Shown: positions 1 to 7,692 of the stretch, piece after piece
Layout: each line of letters begins with the position of its first letter
Numbering within the stretch: position 1 is the first letter of the stretch
Origin: Cellvibrionaceae bacterium
GTDB lineage: Bacteria; Pseudomonadota; Gammaproteobacteria; Pseudomonadales; Cellvibrionaceae
Direction of reading: 5' to 3'
Assembly (NCBI GenBank): GCA_025800435.1
Contig: JAOXRV010000118.1
Location: forward strand, 1-12,661
Length of the DNA stretch: 12,661 bases
The notes under the pieces: model-generated
The model's database searches: none
Told to the model about the DNA's origin: nothing
What the model saw: only the letters and a program-made list of their open reading frames with translations
Program-made: the position numbers and the translations under genes

Positions 1-2090
1 CGCGTGTGACGGGCAATTCGATACAGCGAGCGGGTGATCTCGACCTGCTCAAGCCAGTTGTTAGCGGGGTGAACATTGACCTCAATCACGCCCGGGTCCG
101 GGGTCACCAGCAGTTTGGTTAAGCGCGGATCTCGCGGCGGTTCATAGCCTTCAATCACCACCGGCAGCTTTAACGCCGCGGCACTGGCCTCGATCGCGGC
201 CAGTAACTTCAGATAGGATTCCAGGCAGTACATAGGCGGCATAAACAAATGCAGCTTGCCATCGCGCGGTTCAATGCACAGTGCGGTGCGCACTGCGCTG
301 GGCAGCTCGGGCTCGCCCAGGTGGTCGTCGCCTTCGCTGTCGAGCGGGCGCCGGCCGTGCTTGGCAAAAACTTGCTCATTGGCCATCAGTACCGGCAGTG
401 CCAATTGGTCCGCGCCAGGCAGTGGCCCGCGCGGCTCAGTCGGGTCGCGCTCGGGCGGCGCTTCGGGCTGCTGGTCAATTTCCTCCAGCGGCAGGCGCAA
501 GCCCATCGGCGAATCGCCGGGCAACAGCACCAGGGCACTGCGCCGAAACTGCCAGCGGCTGCTCTGCCAGCGTTGTGCCCCCTGCTGCCATTCGATCGGC
601 AGCACCAAACCGGCGACCCGGTCTAAGCCCTGTTGCAGTAACTTCAACAGGCGCTTGCGATCCAGCTCACCATCTTGCTGGGCACTGTGTAGATCCTGTT
701 GCAAGGGCAGTTTCTGCTCCTCGCTAAGATAGTGAAATACGTCTTCATAGGCCGGGTGCAGGCAGTCATCGCTTAACTCCAAATGCTGCACTAGCTGTTT
801 AAAAAAGCGCTCGGCATCGGCAATGGTATGGCCATAATCTTTATCGATTCGGGCCAGCAACTCGGGCCGCTGCCACAGGGGCTCGCCGTCACTGCGCCAA
901 AACAGGCCCAGCGCCCAGCGCGGCAGTGGTTCGCCCGGATACCACTTACCCTGGCCATAGTGCAGCAGACCGCTGGGGGCAAAATGGTCGCGCAGCTTCA
1001 ACAACAGGGTTTTGGCCAGAGTGAGTTTATCCTCACCCAATGCTTCGGTGTTCCACTGCGCCGACTCCATATCGTCAATCGAGACAAAGGTCGGCTCGCC
1101 GCCCATGGTCAGGCGCACATCGGCGGCTTCCAGGTCTCGATCCACCTGTTCACCAAGGGCCAGAATATCCGCCCACTGGCTGTCCTCATAGGGTTTGGTT
1201 ACCCGCGGGTCTTCAAGAATGCGGGTAACCTCATTGCTATAGTCAAACTCTACCTCACATTTGCCGGTGGCCCCCACTATCGGTGCGGCGGAGATCGGGT
1301 CTGGGGTGCAGGCCAGGGGAATATGGCCCTCGGCGGCAAATAGCCCCGAGGTGGGGTCGAGCCCCACCCAACCCGCGCCCGGAAGATACACCTCACACCA
1401 GGCGTGTAAGTCGGTAAAATCAGTCTCGGGACCGGAGGGGCCATCGAGGGATTTTTCGTCGGCGCTTAACTGCACCAGATAGCCCGAGGCAAAACGGCTG
1501 GCCAAACCCAGGTGGCGCAACAGCTGCACCAACAGCCAGGCCGAGTCGCGGCAAGAACCGGTGCCCAGCGCCAGGGTTTGCTCGGGTGTTTGCACCCCGG
1601 GTTCCATGCGTATGCCATAAGCCACCGCGGCACTGACCTTTTGGTTGATCAGCACCAAAAAATCGATAATGCGGTCCTGCTGCGCGGGCACCTCGGCCAG
1701 CAGGGCCTTAAAACGCTTGCCCACCCTGCGCTTGTGCAGATAGGGGCCCAACTCTTTTTTAAGCTGGCGCGGGTAGCGAAACGGGTACTGCTCGGCGTAG
1801 TCTTCAACGAAAAAATCAAATGGGTTAATCACCGTCATATCGGCGATGACTTCAACCTCGATAGACAGCTGGCGAGCTTTTTCAGGGAACACCAAGCGCG
1901 CTAGGTAGTTGCCAAAAGCATCCTGCTGCCAGTTGATAAAATGCTCCTCTGGCTGCACTTTCAAACTGTAGCTGTGTATATGAGTACGCGAATGGGGCGC
2001 CGGGCGCAGGCGAATGGTATGGGGCGCGATTTCCACCGCCCGATCAAAGTGATAGTGGGTGCTGTGTTTAATAGCAACTCGAATGGTCAT
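1..2090 (-). CDS. Transglutaminase-like / DUF2126 putative amidoligase fusion, C-terminus cut by window edge
   Basis: Read on the minus strand from an ATG at 2090, the frame stays open for 696 codons to the window edge. Residues 1-300 are a bacterial transglutaminase-like module: an N-terminal beta region starting MTIRVAIKHSTHYHFD, then the catalytic core with Cys180 in GTGSCRDSAW, His229 in DLHAWCEVY and Asp245 in GLDPTSG, so the papain-like Cys-His-Asp triad is intact. From about residue 315 the DUF2126 region begins (LTMGGEPTFVSIDD, then HYGQGKWYPGEPLPRWALG) and continues to the edge (VIEVNVHPANNWLEQ). Pfam describes DUF2126 as a putative amidoligase. Full family members are about 1,100 residues, so roughly 400 are missing. 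An AAGGG ribosome binding site at 2100-2104 lies 9 bases before the start, and the gene follows the alpha-E gene by 31 bases in the same operon. The predicted role, by family, is peptide bond or isopeptide chemistry on an unknown substrate. No signal peptide is seen, so it should be cytoplasmic. Confidence 0.93.
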   Translation of the reverse strand, partial: MTIRVAIKHSTHYHFDRAVEIAPHTIRLRPAPHSRTHIHSYSLKVQPEEHFINWQQDAFGNYLARLVFPEKARQLSIEVEVIADMTVINPFDFFVEDYAEQYPFRYPRQLKKELGPYLHKRRVGKRFKALLAEVPAQQDRIIDFLVLINQKVSAAVAYGIRMEPGVQTPEQTLALGTGSCRDSAWLLVQLLRHLGLASRFASGYLVQLSADEKSLDGPSGPETDFTDLHAWCEVYLPGAGWVGLDPTSGLFAAEGHIPLACTPDPISAAPIVGATGKCEVEFDYSNEVTRILEDPRVTKPYEDSQWADILALGEQVDRDLEAADVRLTMGGEPTFVSIDDMESAQWNTEALGEDKLTLAKTLLLKLRDHFAPSGLLHYGQGKWYPGEPLPRWALGLFWRSDGEPLWQRPELLARIDKDYGHTIADAERFFKQLVQHLELSDDCLHPAYEDVFHYLSEEQKLPLQQDLHSAQQDGELDRKRLLKLLQQGLDRVAGLVLPIEWQQGAQRWQSSRWQFRRSALVLLPGDSPMGLRLPLEEIDQQPEAPPERDPTEPRGPLPGADQLALPVLMANEQVFAKHGRRPLDSEGDDHLGEPELPSAVRTALCIEPRDGKLHLFMPPMYCLESYLKLLAAIEASAAALKLPVVIEGYEPPRDPRLTKLLVTPDPGVIEVNVHPANNWLEQVEITRSLYRIARHT

Positions 2091-2121
2091 TGCGGACTAC
2101 CCTTATCCGTTAACGATACCG

Positions 2122-3054
2122 CTACCACAGCGGGAACCAAGTTTGGCTGATGGTGTTGTGAATATTCATATGGCTAAGTTGCAAGTTATTGAGGTGGGCC
2201 TGCATCTTTTTACCATCGAGTTGTTGCACTTTTATCTCGGCCAGCAGCGACATTAAATCCTGCATCTGGGCGACAAACTCGCGCCCACCGGGCAGGCGCC
2301 GGGCGTGGTTGCGAATCGATTCATGGCAGTAGTTAATCGAGCGTGGAAAGAATTCGTTCTCTAAAATAAAACTGGCTACCTCGCCAGCGCTGACGCGGCT
2401 GCGCACTGCGCGCCGATAGGCCTGTTCGGCATTGAGCGAACGCAACACATGGCCTGGGATAATCTGGCGACCAGTTACCTCGCTGCCTTCGTCGCGGGTT
2501 TCAATAAAGGCCGACACCCCCGCATCGAGAATACGAGTGGTCATATCGGCACGTTCGAGGTTGCGCCCCAGTGACAAAAAGTGCCAGGCGCTATCGTGGC
2601 ACATACTGCCGTGCCACATGCCGAATATTTGCTGGCAGCTTTTGATCACATGATCGAGAAACTCGTGGCGCCGACGGCGGTTAATGCCCTGCTGGATATG
2701 CTCTTCAATATACAGGCGCAGCTCATTGGCCAGCTCCCAGCTGGCCTCGGGCACCACATCGCGGGTGGTGCGCACATTCTCGCGCATGGCATCAATCGAC
2801 GAGATAATCGACGCGGAGTTGGTATCGTCGGCAAGCAAGAACTTAAGCACATTATGCTCGTCTTTAACCGAGTAGCGGCTCGCGAACTCCTGCTCTAAGC
2901 TGTTGATAATAATCAGGTTATACCAGCTAATCTCGACCGACCTGGGCAGGTCGAACAAGAGCTTGTCGTAACTGCTGACCAAGCGTGCGGTCGACTCAAT
3001 TCGCTCTAGGTAGCGGGCTGCCCAATAGACCCGCTCGGCAACTTTAGACAGCAT
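2122..3054 (-). CDS. Alpha-E domain protein (DUF403)
   Basis: A 310-residue, largely helical protein with the hallmark opening MLSKVAERVYWAARYLERIE and the second hallmark GRNLERADMTTRIL near residues 183-196. These mark the alpha-E family (DUF403), whose biochemical activity is not known. The family occurs almost always beside circularly permuted ATP-grasp and transglutaminase proteins and is thought to be a structural or accessory part of an amidoligase system. The start ATG shares its A with the upstream ATP-grasp stop codon (TAATG at 3056-3052), so translation is probably coupled. A GGGGGG run lies 8 bases upstream. Length is normal for the family. There are no membrane segments or signal peptide. 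The stop is TAG at 2122-2124, followed after 31 bases by the transglutaminase gene. The family call is secure; the function is inferred from context only. Confidence 0.94.
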   Translation of the reverse strand: MLSKVAERVYWAARYLERIESTARLVSSYDKLLFDLPRSVEISWYNLIIINSLEQEFASRYSVKDEHNVLKFLLADDTNSASIISSIDAMRENVRTTRDVVPEASWELANELRLYIEEHIQQGINRRRRHEFLDHVIKSCQQIFGMWHGSMCHDSAWHFLSLGRNLERADMTTRILDAGVSAFIETRDEGSEVTGRQIIPGHVLRSLNAEQAYRRAVRSRVSAGEVASFILENEFFPRSINYCHESIRNHARRLPGGREFVAQMQDLMSLLAEIKVQQLDGKKMQAHLNNLQLSHMNIHNTISQTWFPLW

Positions 3055-4514
3055 TATTTGCGCCCCCCGTCGGTATCGACAACCCAGGTATCTTTACTGC
3101 CACCGCCCTGGGATGAATTAACCACCAGCGAACCCTCGCGCATGGCCACCCGGGTTAAGCCACCGGTGGTGACATAGCTGTGCTTGCCCTGCAGTACAAA
3201 GGGGCGCAAATCCACATGGCGGGGGCCCAGATCGCCGCGCCCGACAATCGCCGGGGCGGTAGACAGGCCCAGAGTTGGCTGGGCGATATAGTTACGCGGC
3301 TTGGCCTTGATTAAATCGGCGAATTGCTCGCGCTGTTTGCGGGTAGAGTGGGGGCCAATCAGCATGCCATAACCGCCCGATTCATTGGCCGGCTTGACCA
3401 CCAGCTTGTCCAAGTTGGCCAGCACATAATCGCGCTGGCGCTTGTCGTAGCAAAGATAAGTCTCCACATTCGGCAACAGCGGCTGTTGGTCGAGATAGTA
3501 TTTAATCATCGCCGGTACAAAGGCGTACACCACTTTATCATCGGCAACGCCGGCACCGGGGGCATTGGCCAGCGCCACATTACCCTTGCGCCAGGCGCGC
3601 ATCAAACCGGACACCCCAAGCACCGATTTGGGGTTAAACACTTCCGGGTCGAGAAACTCATCGTCGATACGGCGATAGATAACATCGACCCGCTCAAGCC
3701 CGGCGATGGTTTTCATATAAACACAGTCGTCATCTTGCACAATTAGATCGCTGCCCTCGACCAATTCAGCGCCGAGCTGCTGGGCCAAAAACGCGTGTTC
3801 AAAATAGGCAGAGTTGAAAATACCCGGGGTAAGCACCGCAATACTGGGGTTTTTAACCTTGCGCGGTGACAGGCTAACCAAGGTGTCGAGCAGCTTTTCG
3901 GTATATTCCCCCACCGGCGCAATATCCACTGACTCAAACACCTCGGGCAGCACCCGCTTCATTATCGAGCGGTTCTCAATCATATAGGACACCCCAGAGG
4001 GCACCCGCAGATTATCTTCCAGCACATAGAACTCACCATCTCGATCACGCACCAAATCGGTGCCAGAAATGTGCGCCCACACCCCATAAGGGGGCGTTAC
4101 CCCTTCACACTCGGTGCGGTAATTGGCCGACTGCTTTAACACAAATTCGGGAATCACCCCGTCTTTGATGATCTTTTGCTCGTGGTAGAGGTCATCGATA
4201 AACAAATTAAGGGCCTGTAAGCGCTGCTCCAGGCCGGCGGCGGTTTTATCCCACTGGCGCTTGCTGATCACCCGGGGAATGATGTCAAACGGCCAACAAC
4301 GGTCTATATTTCCCTCTTCTGTATAGACCGTAAACGATATACCCATCTCGCGAATGGTCGATTCGGCCAATTGCTGGCGCGAGTTAAAATCCTCCTCACC
4401 CAAGCTGCGCAAACAGGAAACCAGCTTGCGCGCAGCCTGCCGCGCATGGCCGGGTGAGCTGATCAGCTCATCATAAAAATCGCCGCAGTCGTAACGGCTC
4501 CATGCATCCTTCAT
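3054..4514 (-). CDS. Circularly permuted type 2 ATP-grasp protein (DUF404/DUF407)
   Basis: About 486 residues, the usual length for this family. With numbering from the ATG at 4514, the motifs are: FYVLEDNLRVPSGVSYMIEN near 163-182, with the acidic Glu-Asp-Asn group of the metal/ATP site; VLTPGIFNSAYFEHAFLAQQ near 227-246; and VVKPANESGGYGM near 373-385, the lysine plus glycine-rich nucleotide loop. RHVDLRPFVL and GGLTRVA follow near the C-terminus. ATP-grasp enzymes of this type are predicted to join a carboxylate to an amine through an acyl-phosphate, probably making a small peptide. Three starts are possible: TTG at 4526, GTG at 4520 and ATG at 4514. The best ribosome binding site (AAGGG, 4529-4533) is 8 bases from the GTG and 14 from the ATG. 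I list the ATG because it is the commonest codon, but the GTG is a real rival. The gene is first in the operon with the alpha-E and transglutaminase genes, behind a possible sigma-54 promoter. Confidence 0.93.
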   Translation of the reverse strand: MKDAWSRYDCGDFYDELISSPGHARQAARKLVSCLRSLGEEDFNSRQQLAESTIREMGISFTVYTEEGNIDRCWPFDIIPRVISKRQWDKTAAGLEQRLQALNLFIDDLYHEQKIIKDGVIPEFVLKQSANYRTECEGVTPPYGVWAHISGTDLVRDRDGEFYVLEDNLRVPSGVSYMIENRSIMKRVLPEVFESVDIAPVGEYTEKLLDTLVSLSPRKVKNPSIAVLTPGIFNSAYFEHAFLAQQLGAELVEGSDLIVQDDDCVYMKTIAGLERVDVIYRRIDDEFLDPEVFNPKSVLGVSGLMRAWRKGNVALANAPGAGVADDKVVYAFVPAMIKYYLDQQPLLPNVETYLCYDKRQRDYVLANLDKLVVKPANESGGYGMLIGPHSTRKQREQFADLIKAKPRNYIAQPTLGLSTAPAIVGRGDLGPRHVDLRPFVLQGKHSYVTTGGLTRVAMREGSLVVNSSQGGGSKDTWVVDTDGGRK

Positions 4515-4556
4515 GATCACGCCCAATACCCTTGCAAACTATGACAATCAGGCTAC

Positions 4557-4572
4557 AGCATGAAATGTGCCA
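4557..4572 (-). promoter_or_regulatory. Candidate sigma-54 promoter for the ATP-grasp/alpha-E/transglutaminase operon
   Basis: On the minus strand this reads TGGCACATTTCATGCT. It keeps the essential GG (-24) and GC (-12) exactly 10 bases apart and fits the consensus TGGCACG-N4-TTGCW with two mismatches. The transcript would begin near 4546, about 30 bases before the start codon of the ATP-grasp gene, which is a natural distance. I did not identify the upstream enhancer sites that a sigma-54 activator such as NtrC needs. The alternative is a sigma-70 promoter using TTGGCA, but no good -10 lies 17 bases after it. Confidence 0.5.
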
Positions 4573-4690
4573 AAACAACAATCGCACGCCAGGCCACCCC
4601 TGCATAACTCAGCAGTACTCAGCGCGTTGGGATGGTCATCCTTGGGTCCCGAACGCCTGGGCGGTGCCTATCTCCCTGCGCGCGAACCAG

Positions 4691-4984
4691 GCCTTTACGC
4701 AAGCATACGAGGTAGTACTCGGGGCCGGGGTGGCTGCCCAGCTGGGCTACCAATTAAACCAGTAAATCACCCTATCCCAGGGTTTGAGCGGCACCAGTTT
4801 TAGCGAGCACAAAGACAAACCCTTTCGCATAGTCGGCACTCTTGAGGCCACCGGCACCCCGGTTGATAAAACTGTAAACATCAGTTTGCAGGGTCTGGAG
4901 GCAGTGCATCAACCGGGGCCGCTGAGAGAGACCGAGCTGGCCAGCTTACAGCCCAAATCCATTACAGACCAAGCCCCACTTTAG
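4691..4984 (+). pseudogene. Remnant of an FtsX-like ABC transporter permease
   Basis: In a single plus-strand frame the translation reads AFTQAYEVVLGAGVAAQLGY, a TAA stop at 4763-4765, then ITLSQGLSGTSFSEHKDKPF and RIVGTLEATGTPVDKTVNIS, ending near LQPKSIT before a TAG at 4982-4984. From memory of the family, this is the periplasmic domain of MacB/FtsX-type permeases, where a lysine is usual at the stop (NQK-ITLSQGL), so AAA to TAA is the likely lesion. No transmembrane segments remain on either side: the N-terminal helix with the first half of the periplasmic loop, and the three C-terminal helices, are absent. The piece therefore cannot encode a working permease. The upstream stretch 4573-4690 shows no convincing homology that I can read. 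The family call rests on motif memory, not a search. Confidence 0.7.
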
Positions 4985-5013
4985 TTGCACTAAAATACCT
5001 ACACTATTAAAAT
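4985..5013 (+). promoter_or_regulatory. Candidate sigma-70 promoter for the IPTL-CTERM gene
   Basis: TTGCAC at 4985-4990 and TAAAAT at 5008-5013 are 17 bases apart, close to the TTGACA/TATAAT consensus. The surroundings are AT-rich. Transcription would begin near 5020, about 43 bases before the ATG. It starts right after the stop codon of the permease remnant. Confidence 0.45.
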
Positions 5014-5062
5014 ATAGACTGGTTTATGCGTTCCCAAGCTGCTGCTAAAAAAAGGTTAAACC

Positions 5063-5905
5063 ATGAAAAGACTTATCTTATTCGCACTTGCAGTAATCTA
5101 CGCTTGCCAACTGTTTGCACAGGAACACTTTGCAGTTAGCGGAGAGAGATGCAGCACATCAAACCTCTACGCATTTGATCCCGAAACACCCAGCGCCACC
5201 CTAATCGGCGCTACCGGCCTTAACGGCATAACGGGCATTGATATTCACCCACAGTCGGGCATACTTTATGGTGTAGTCGGCGGTGGCAGGTGTAACGCCG
5301 CTGATCGCAGTTTGGTCACCATTGATAAAAGCACCGGCGTTGCAACTACCATTGCCTCATTGAGCGGCCGAGTTGTATCTGATATTAGCTTTAATGCTGC
5401 TGGCACCCTTTATGCTTTTGCGCCCAGAGATGATGAGCTAATTACGATCGATATCAACACCGGCGCAAGCACGACTATTGGTAGCATCAGCAATAACAAC
5501 AGTGCAGGCCTCAGCTTTGATAGCAGCGGGGCACTGTTTATGGTCGATGACTCCAATTTGTATCAATTAAACCCAGCCGATGCCAGTGTACTGCTAAGCG
5601 CCAGCAATCCAGACACCAACCATGACAATGAAAATATTGCCTTTGTCGACAAAAATGATCGCCTCATCACTTCCGAAGGTGGCACCCCAGTACAGTATTT
5701 TCTATTTACTGATAAAGTAAGCGGGGCAGAAACCAGCATAGGCTACATTAATGAGACCTTATCCGCTGTCAGCTCATTCCGCCAACCGCTGCAACAGCAG
5801 CAACAAGCGGTTCCAACCTTGTCTTCTTGGGGCTTGGGTATTCTGGCTGGACTGATGGGCTTGTTAGTACACTTGCGTCAGCGTAAAGCTAAAAGCGCCT
5901 ACTAA
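5063..5905 (+). CDS. Secreted beta-propeller-like protein with IPTL-CTERM sorting signal
   Basis: 280 residues with an N-terminal signal peptide (MKRLILFALAVIYACQLFA, probable cleavage after Ala19). The middle has about four related 40-residue repeats of the form L-x-x-I-D-x-x-T-G-x-x-T-x-I followed by I-S-F-x-x-x-G-x-L-Y-x, near residues 35-72, 84-120, 126-161 and 166-202; such repeats usually build beta-propeller blades. A polyglutamine linker (QPLQQQQQ) leads to VPTLSSWGLGILAGLMGLLV and a basic end (HLRQRK), the IPTL-CTERM tail: short motif, membrane helix, basic cluster. That tail is a protein-sorting signal, so the protein is expected at the cell envelope or outside. Cys30 and Cys77 could form a disulfide. 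AAAGG lies 7 bases before the ATG. The gene is less GC-rich than its neighbours and stands alone next to a permease remnant, so it may be a later arrival. Ligand and function are unknown. Confidence 0.88.
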   Translation: MKRLILFALAVIYACQLFAQEHFAVSGERCSTSNLYAFDPETPSATLIGATGLNGITGIDIHPQSGILYGVVGGGRCNAADRSLVTIDKSTGVATTIASLSGRVVSDISFNAAGTLYAFAPRDDELITIDINTGASTTIGSISNNNSAGLSFDSSGALFMVDDSNLYQLNPADASVLLSASNPDTNHDNENIAFVDKNDRLITSEGGTPVQYFLFTDKVSGAETSIGYINETLSAVSSFRQPLQQQQQAVPTLSSWGLGILAGLMGLLVHLRQRKAKSAY

Positions 5906-5912
5906 CAGCTGC

Positions 5913-5935
5913 GGCCTTGAGCCTTGCCCAAGGCC
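5913..5935. terminator. Hairpin between convergent genes, weak terminator candidate
   Basis: GGCCTTG (5913-5919) pairs with CAAGGCC (5929-5935) around a 9-base loop, in the 43-base gap between the convergent IPTL-CTERM and acyl-CoA synthetase genes. No T-run follows on either strand, so this is not a classical intrinsic terminator. Placement is the main support. Confidence 0.3.
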
Positions 5936-5948
5936 GAGCCCAAGTCGT

Positions 5949-7580
5949 TTATTGATTGGCCTGTTCGCGCAGCACAAATTTTTGAATTTTACCGGTAGAG
6001 GTTTTTGGCAGCTCGCCAAACACCACCGCCTTGGGTGCTTTAAAGTGAGCCATTCGCTCGCGGCAAAAACCGATAATCTCCTGCTCGCTTAATGTCACCC
6101 CGGCTTTTACGGTGATAAAGGCACAGGGTACCTCGCCCCATTTATCATCCAACTTAGCCACCACCGCCGCCTCAAGAATGGCCGGGTGTTGGTAGAGCAC
6201 ACCCTCCACCTCGATGCTGGAAATATTTTCACCGCCGGAAATAATAATATCTTTGGAGCGGTCTTTAAGTTCGATATAGCCATCCGGGTGGCAAACCGCC
6301 AAATCGCCACTGTGGAACCAGCCACCCGCAAAACTCTCTTCGGTGGCACTGGGGTTTTTTAAGTAGCCCTTCATCACCACGTTGCCGCGCATCATCACCT
6401 CGCCAATGGTCTCGCCATCGTGGGGCACTTCTTCTAAGGTTTCCGAGTCTGCCACCATCAAACCTTCGAGCATGGGGTAGCGCACCCCCTGGCGGGATTT
6501 TAAACGTGCCCGCTCCTCAATCGGTTGCTGATCCCAATGATCGTGCCAGGCGCACACCACTGAGGGGCCATAGGTTTCGGTCAACCCATAGGTATGGGTT
6601 ACTTCAATGCCCAGCTCTTCCATGCCCTGGATAACCGCCGCCGGTGGTGCGGCACCGGCGGTCATGGTTTTTACCGTTTGTTCAATGCCCTGTTTTAAAT
6701 TATCGTCGGCGTTATTAAGCAGGTTAAGTACAATCGGCGCACCACAAAAGTGGCTGACTTTTTCGGCCCGAATTAATTCGAAAATTAAATCCGCGCGCAC
6801 CTGGCGCAAACACACATTGGTGCCCGCCTGGGCGGCAATGGTCCAGGGGAAGCACCAGCCGTTGCAGTGGAACAATGGCAGTGTCCACAAATAATTTGGG
6901 TGGCGGGGAATATCCCACGAGAGAATATTATTGATGGCATTTTGGCTGGCGCCCCGGTGGTGGTATACCACCCCTTTGGGATTGCCGGTGGTGCCCGAGG
7001 TGTAGTTTAGGCTAATGGCCTCCCACTCATCGGCCGGCGGCTGCCAAGCATAGTTAGGATCACCCGCAGCAATAAAATCATCGTAGCTAATGCTGCCAAT
7101 GGCCTTGCCATCATGGTAGCTCGGGTCGTCGATAGTGATCACCAGGGGGGCGTGTTTGAGATCAGCACCGGCAATGGCCAGGGCCTGCTCGACCACTGCG
7201 CCAAACTCCCGATCTACCAACACCACCTTGGCCTCGGCATGGGCCAAAATAAAACCGATGGCGGCGGCATCTAAGCGAATATTAATGGCGTTGAGTACCG
7301 CACCACACATGGGCACCCCAAAGTGGGCCTCGACCATCTCGGGCACATTGGGGGCCACCACCGATACCGTATCGCCCTTGCCAATGCCCAGCTGCACCAG
7401 CGCCGATGCCAATTGTCGACAGCGCTGATAAGTCTCGCGCCAGTTGCGACGCACCTTGCCATGCACAACGGCCAGGTGCTCGGGGTAGACGTGGGCGGCA
7501 CGCTCAATAAAGTTTAAGGGGGTAAGGGCGGTAAAATTTGCACCGTTTTGGGCTAAACCCTGCTCATAGATATTCGCCAT
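5949..7580 (-). CDS. AMP-forming acyl-CoA synthetase (AMP-dependent synthetase/ligase family)
   Basis: 543 residues from the ATG at 7580. It shows the full ANL-superfamily signature: YTSGTTGNPKG near 193-203 (ATP phosphate loop), TYGLTETYGP near 330-339 (adenylate binding), GWFHSGDL near 420-427, LKDRSKDIIISGGENIS near 438-454 (hinge and A8 loop), and the catalytic lysine Lys531 in TSTGKIQKF. It should activate a carboxylic acid with ATP to an acyl-adenylate and transfer it to CoA in the cytoplasm. The overall sequence resembles the medium/short-chain and DmdB-like (methylmercaptopropionate-CoA ligase) branch, but the substrate cannot be fixed by eye. An in-frame ATG at 7619 would add 13 residues (MTENFNNKRARSI), but it has no ribosome binding site and lies inside a TATAAT box; MANIYEQGL behind GAGAAG is the better start. 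It is a single gene, divergent from rimO. Confidence 0.93.
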   Translation of the reverse strand: MANIYEQGLAQNGANFTALTPLNFIERAAHVYPEHLAVVHGKVRRNWRETYQRCRQLASALVQLGIGKGDTVSVVAPNVPEMVEAHFGVPMCGAVLNAINIRLDAAAIGFILAHAEAKVVLVDREFGAVVEQALAIAGADLKHAPLVITIDDPSYHDGKAIGSISYDDFIAAGDPNYAWQPPADEWEAISLNYTSGTTGNPKGVVYHHRGASQNAINNILSWDIPRHPNYLWTLPLFHCNGWCFPWTIAAQAGTNVCLRQVRADLIFELIRAEKVSHFCGAPIVLNLLNNADDNLKQGIEQTVKTMTAGAAPPAAVIQGMEELGIEVTHTYGLTETYGPSVVCAWHDHWDQQPIEERARLKSRQGVRYPMLEGLMVADSETLEEVPHDGETIGEVMMRGNVVMKGYLKNPSATEESFAGGWFHSGDLAVCHPDGYIELKDRSKDIIISGGENISSIEVEGVLYQHPAILEAAVVAKLDDKWGEVPCAFITVKAGVTLSEQEIIGFCRERMAHFKAPKAVVFGELPKTSTGKIQKFVLREQANQ

Positions 7581-7617
7581 GATGCTTCTCGCTCTTTTAT
7601 TATTAAAATTCTCAGTC

Positions 7618-7623
7618 ATTATA
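7618..7623 (-). promoter_or_regulatory. -10 box of the acyl-CoA synthetase promoter
   Basis: A perfect TATAAT on the minus strand, about 38 bases upstream of the ATG at 7580. No good -35 is found 16-18 bases further up; TTGTAC lies only 10 bases away. The box overlaps the alternative upstream ATG at 7619, so a transcript made from it would begin downstream of that codon, which supports the shorter protein. Confidence 0.45.
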
Positions 7624-7661
7624 AGAACACACCGTACAAAATCTATACTACCAAAGTTTGT

Positions 7662-7680
7662 CTAGGGCCCCCTAGGGCCC
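7662..7680. repeat. Tandem CTAGGGCCC repeat between divergent genes
   Basis: CTAGGGCCC occurs at 7662-7670 and again at 7672-7680, one base apart, so each 10-base step is about one helical turn. Each copy contains the palindrome GGGCCC. The repeat lies between the start of the acyl-CoA synthetase transcript and the rimO -10 box. It may be a binding site for a regulator of either gene, or chance in GC-rich DNA. Confidence 0.4.
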
Positions 7681-7692
7681 ACCGGCCCGGCA

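Noticed and set aside
249..732. Several overlapping plus-strand open frames of 125-158 codons
   Set aside because: They lie opposite the transglutaminase/DUF2126 gene in GC-rich DNA, are rich in Ala/Gly/Arg/Ser and show no family motif; they are shadows of the minus-strand gene.
4567..4803. 78-codon plus-strand frame overlapping the permease remnant
   Set aside because: The convincing permease similarity is in a different frame. This one gives a basic, low-information peptide.
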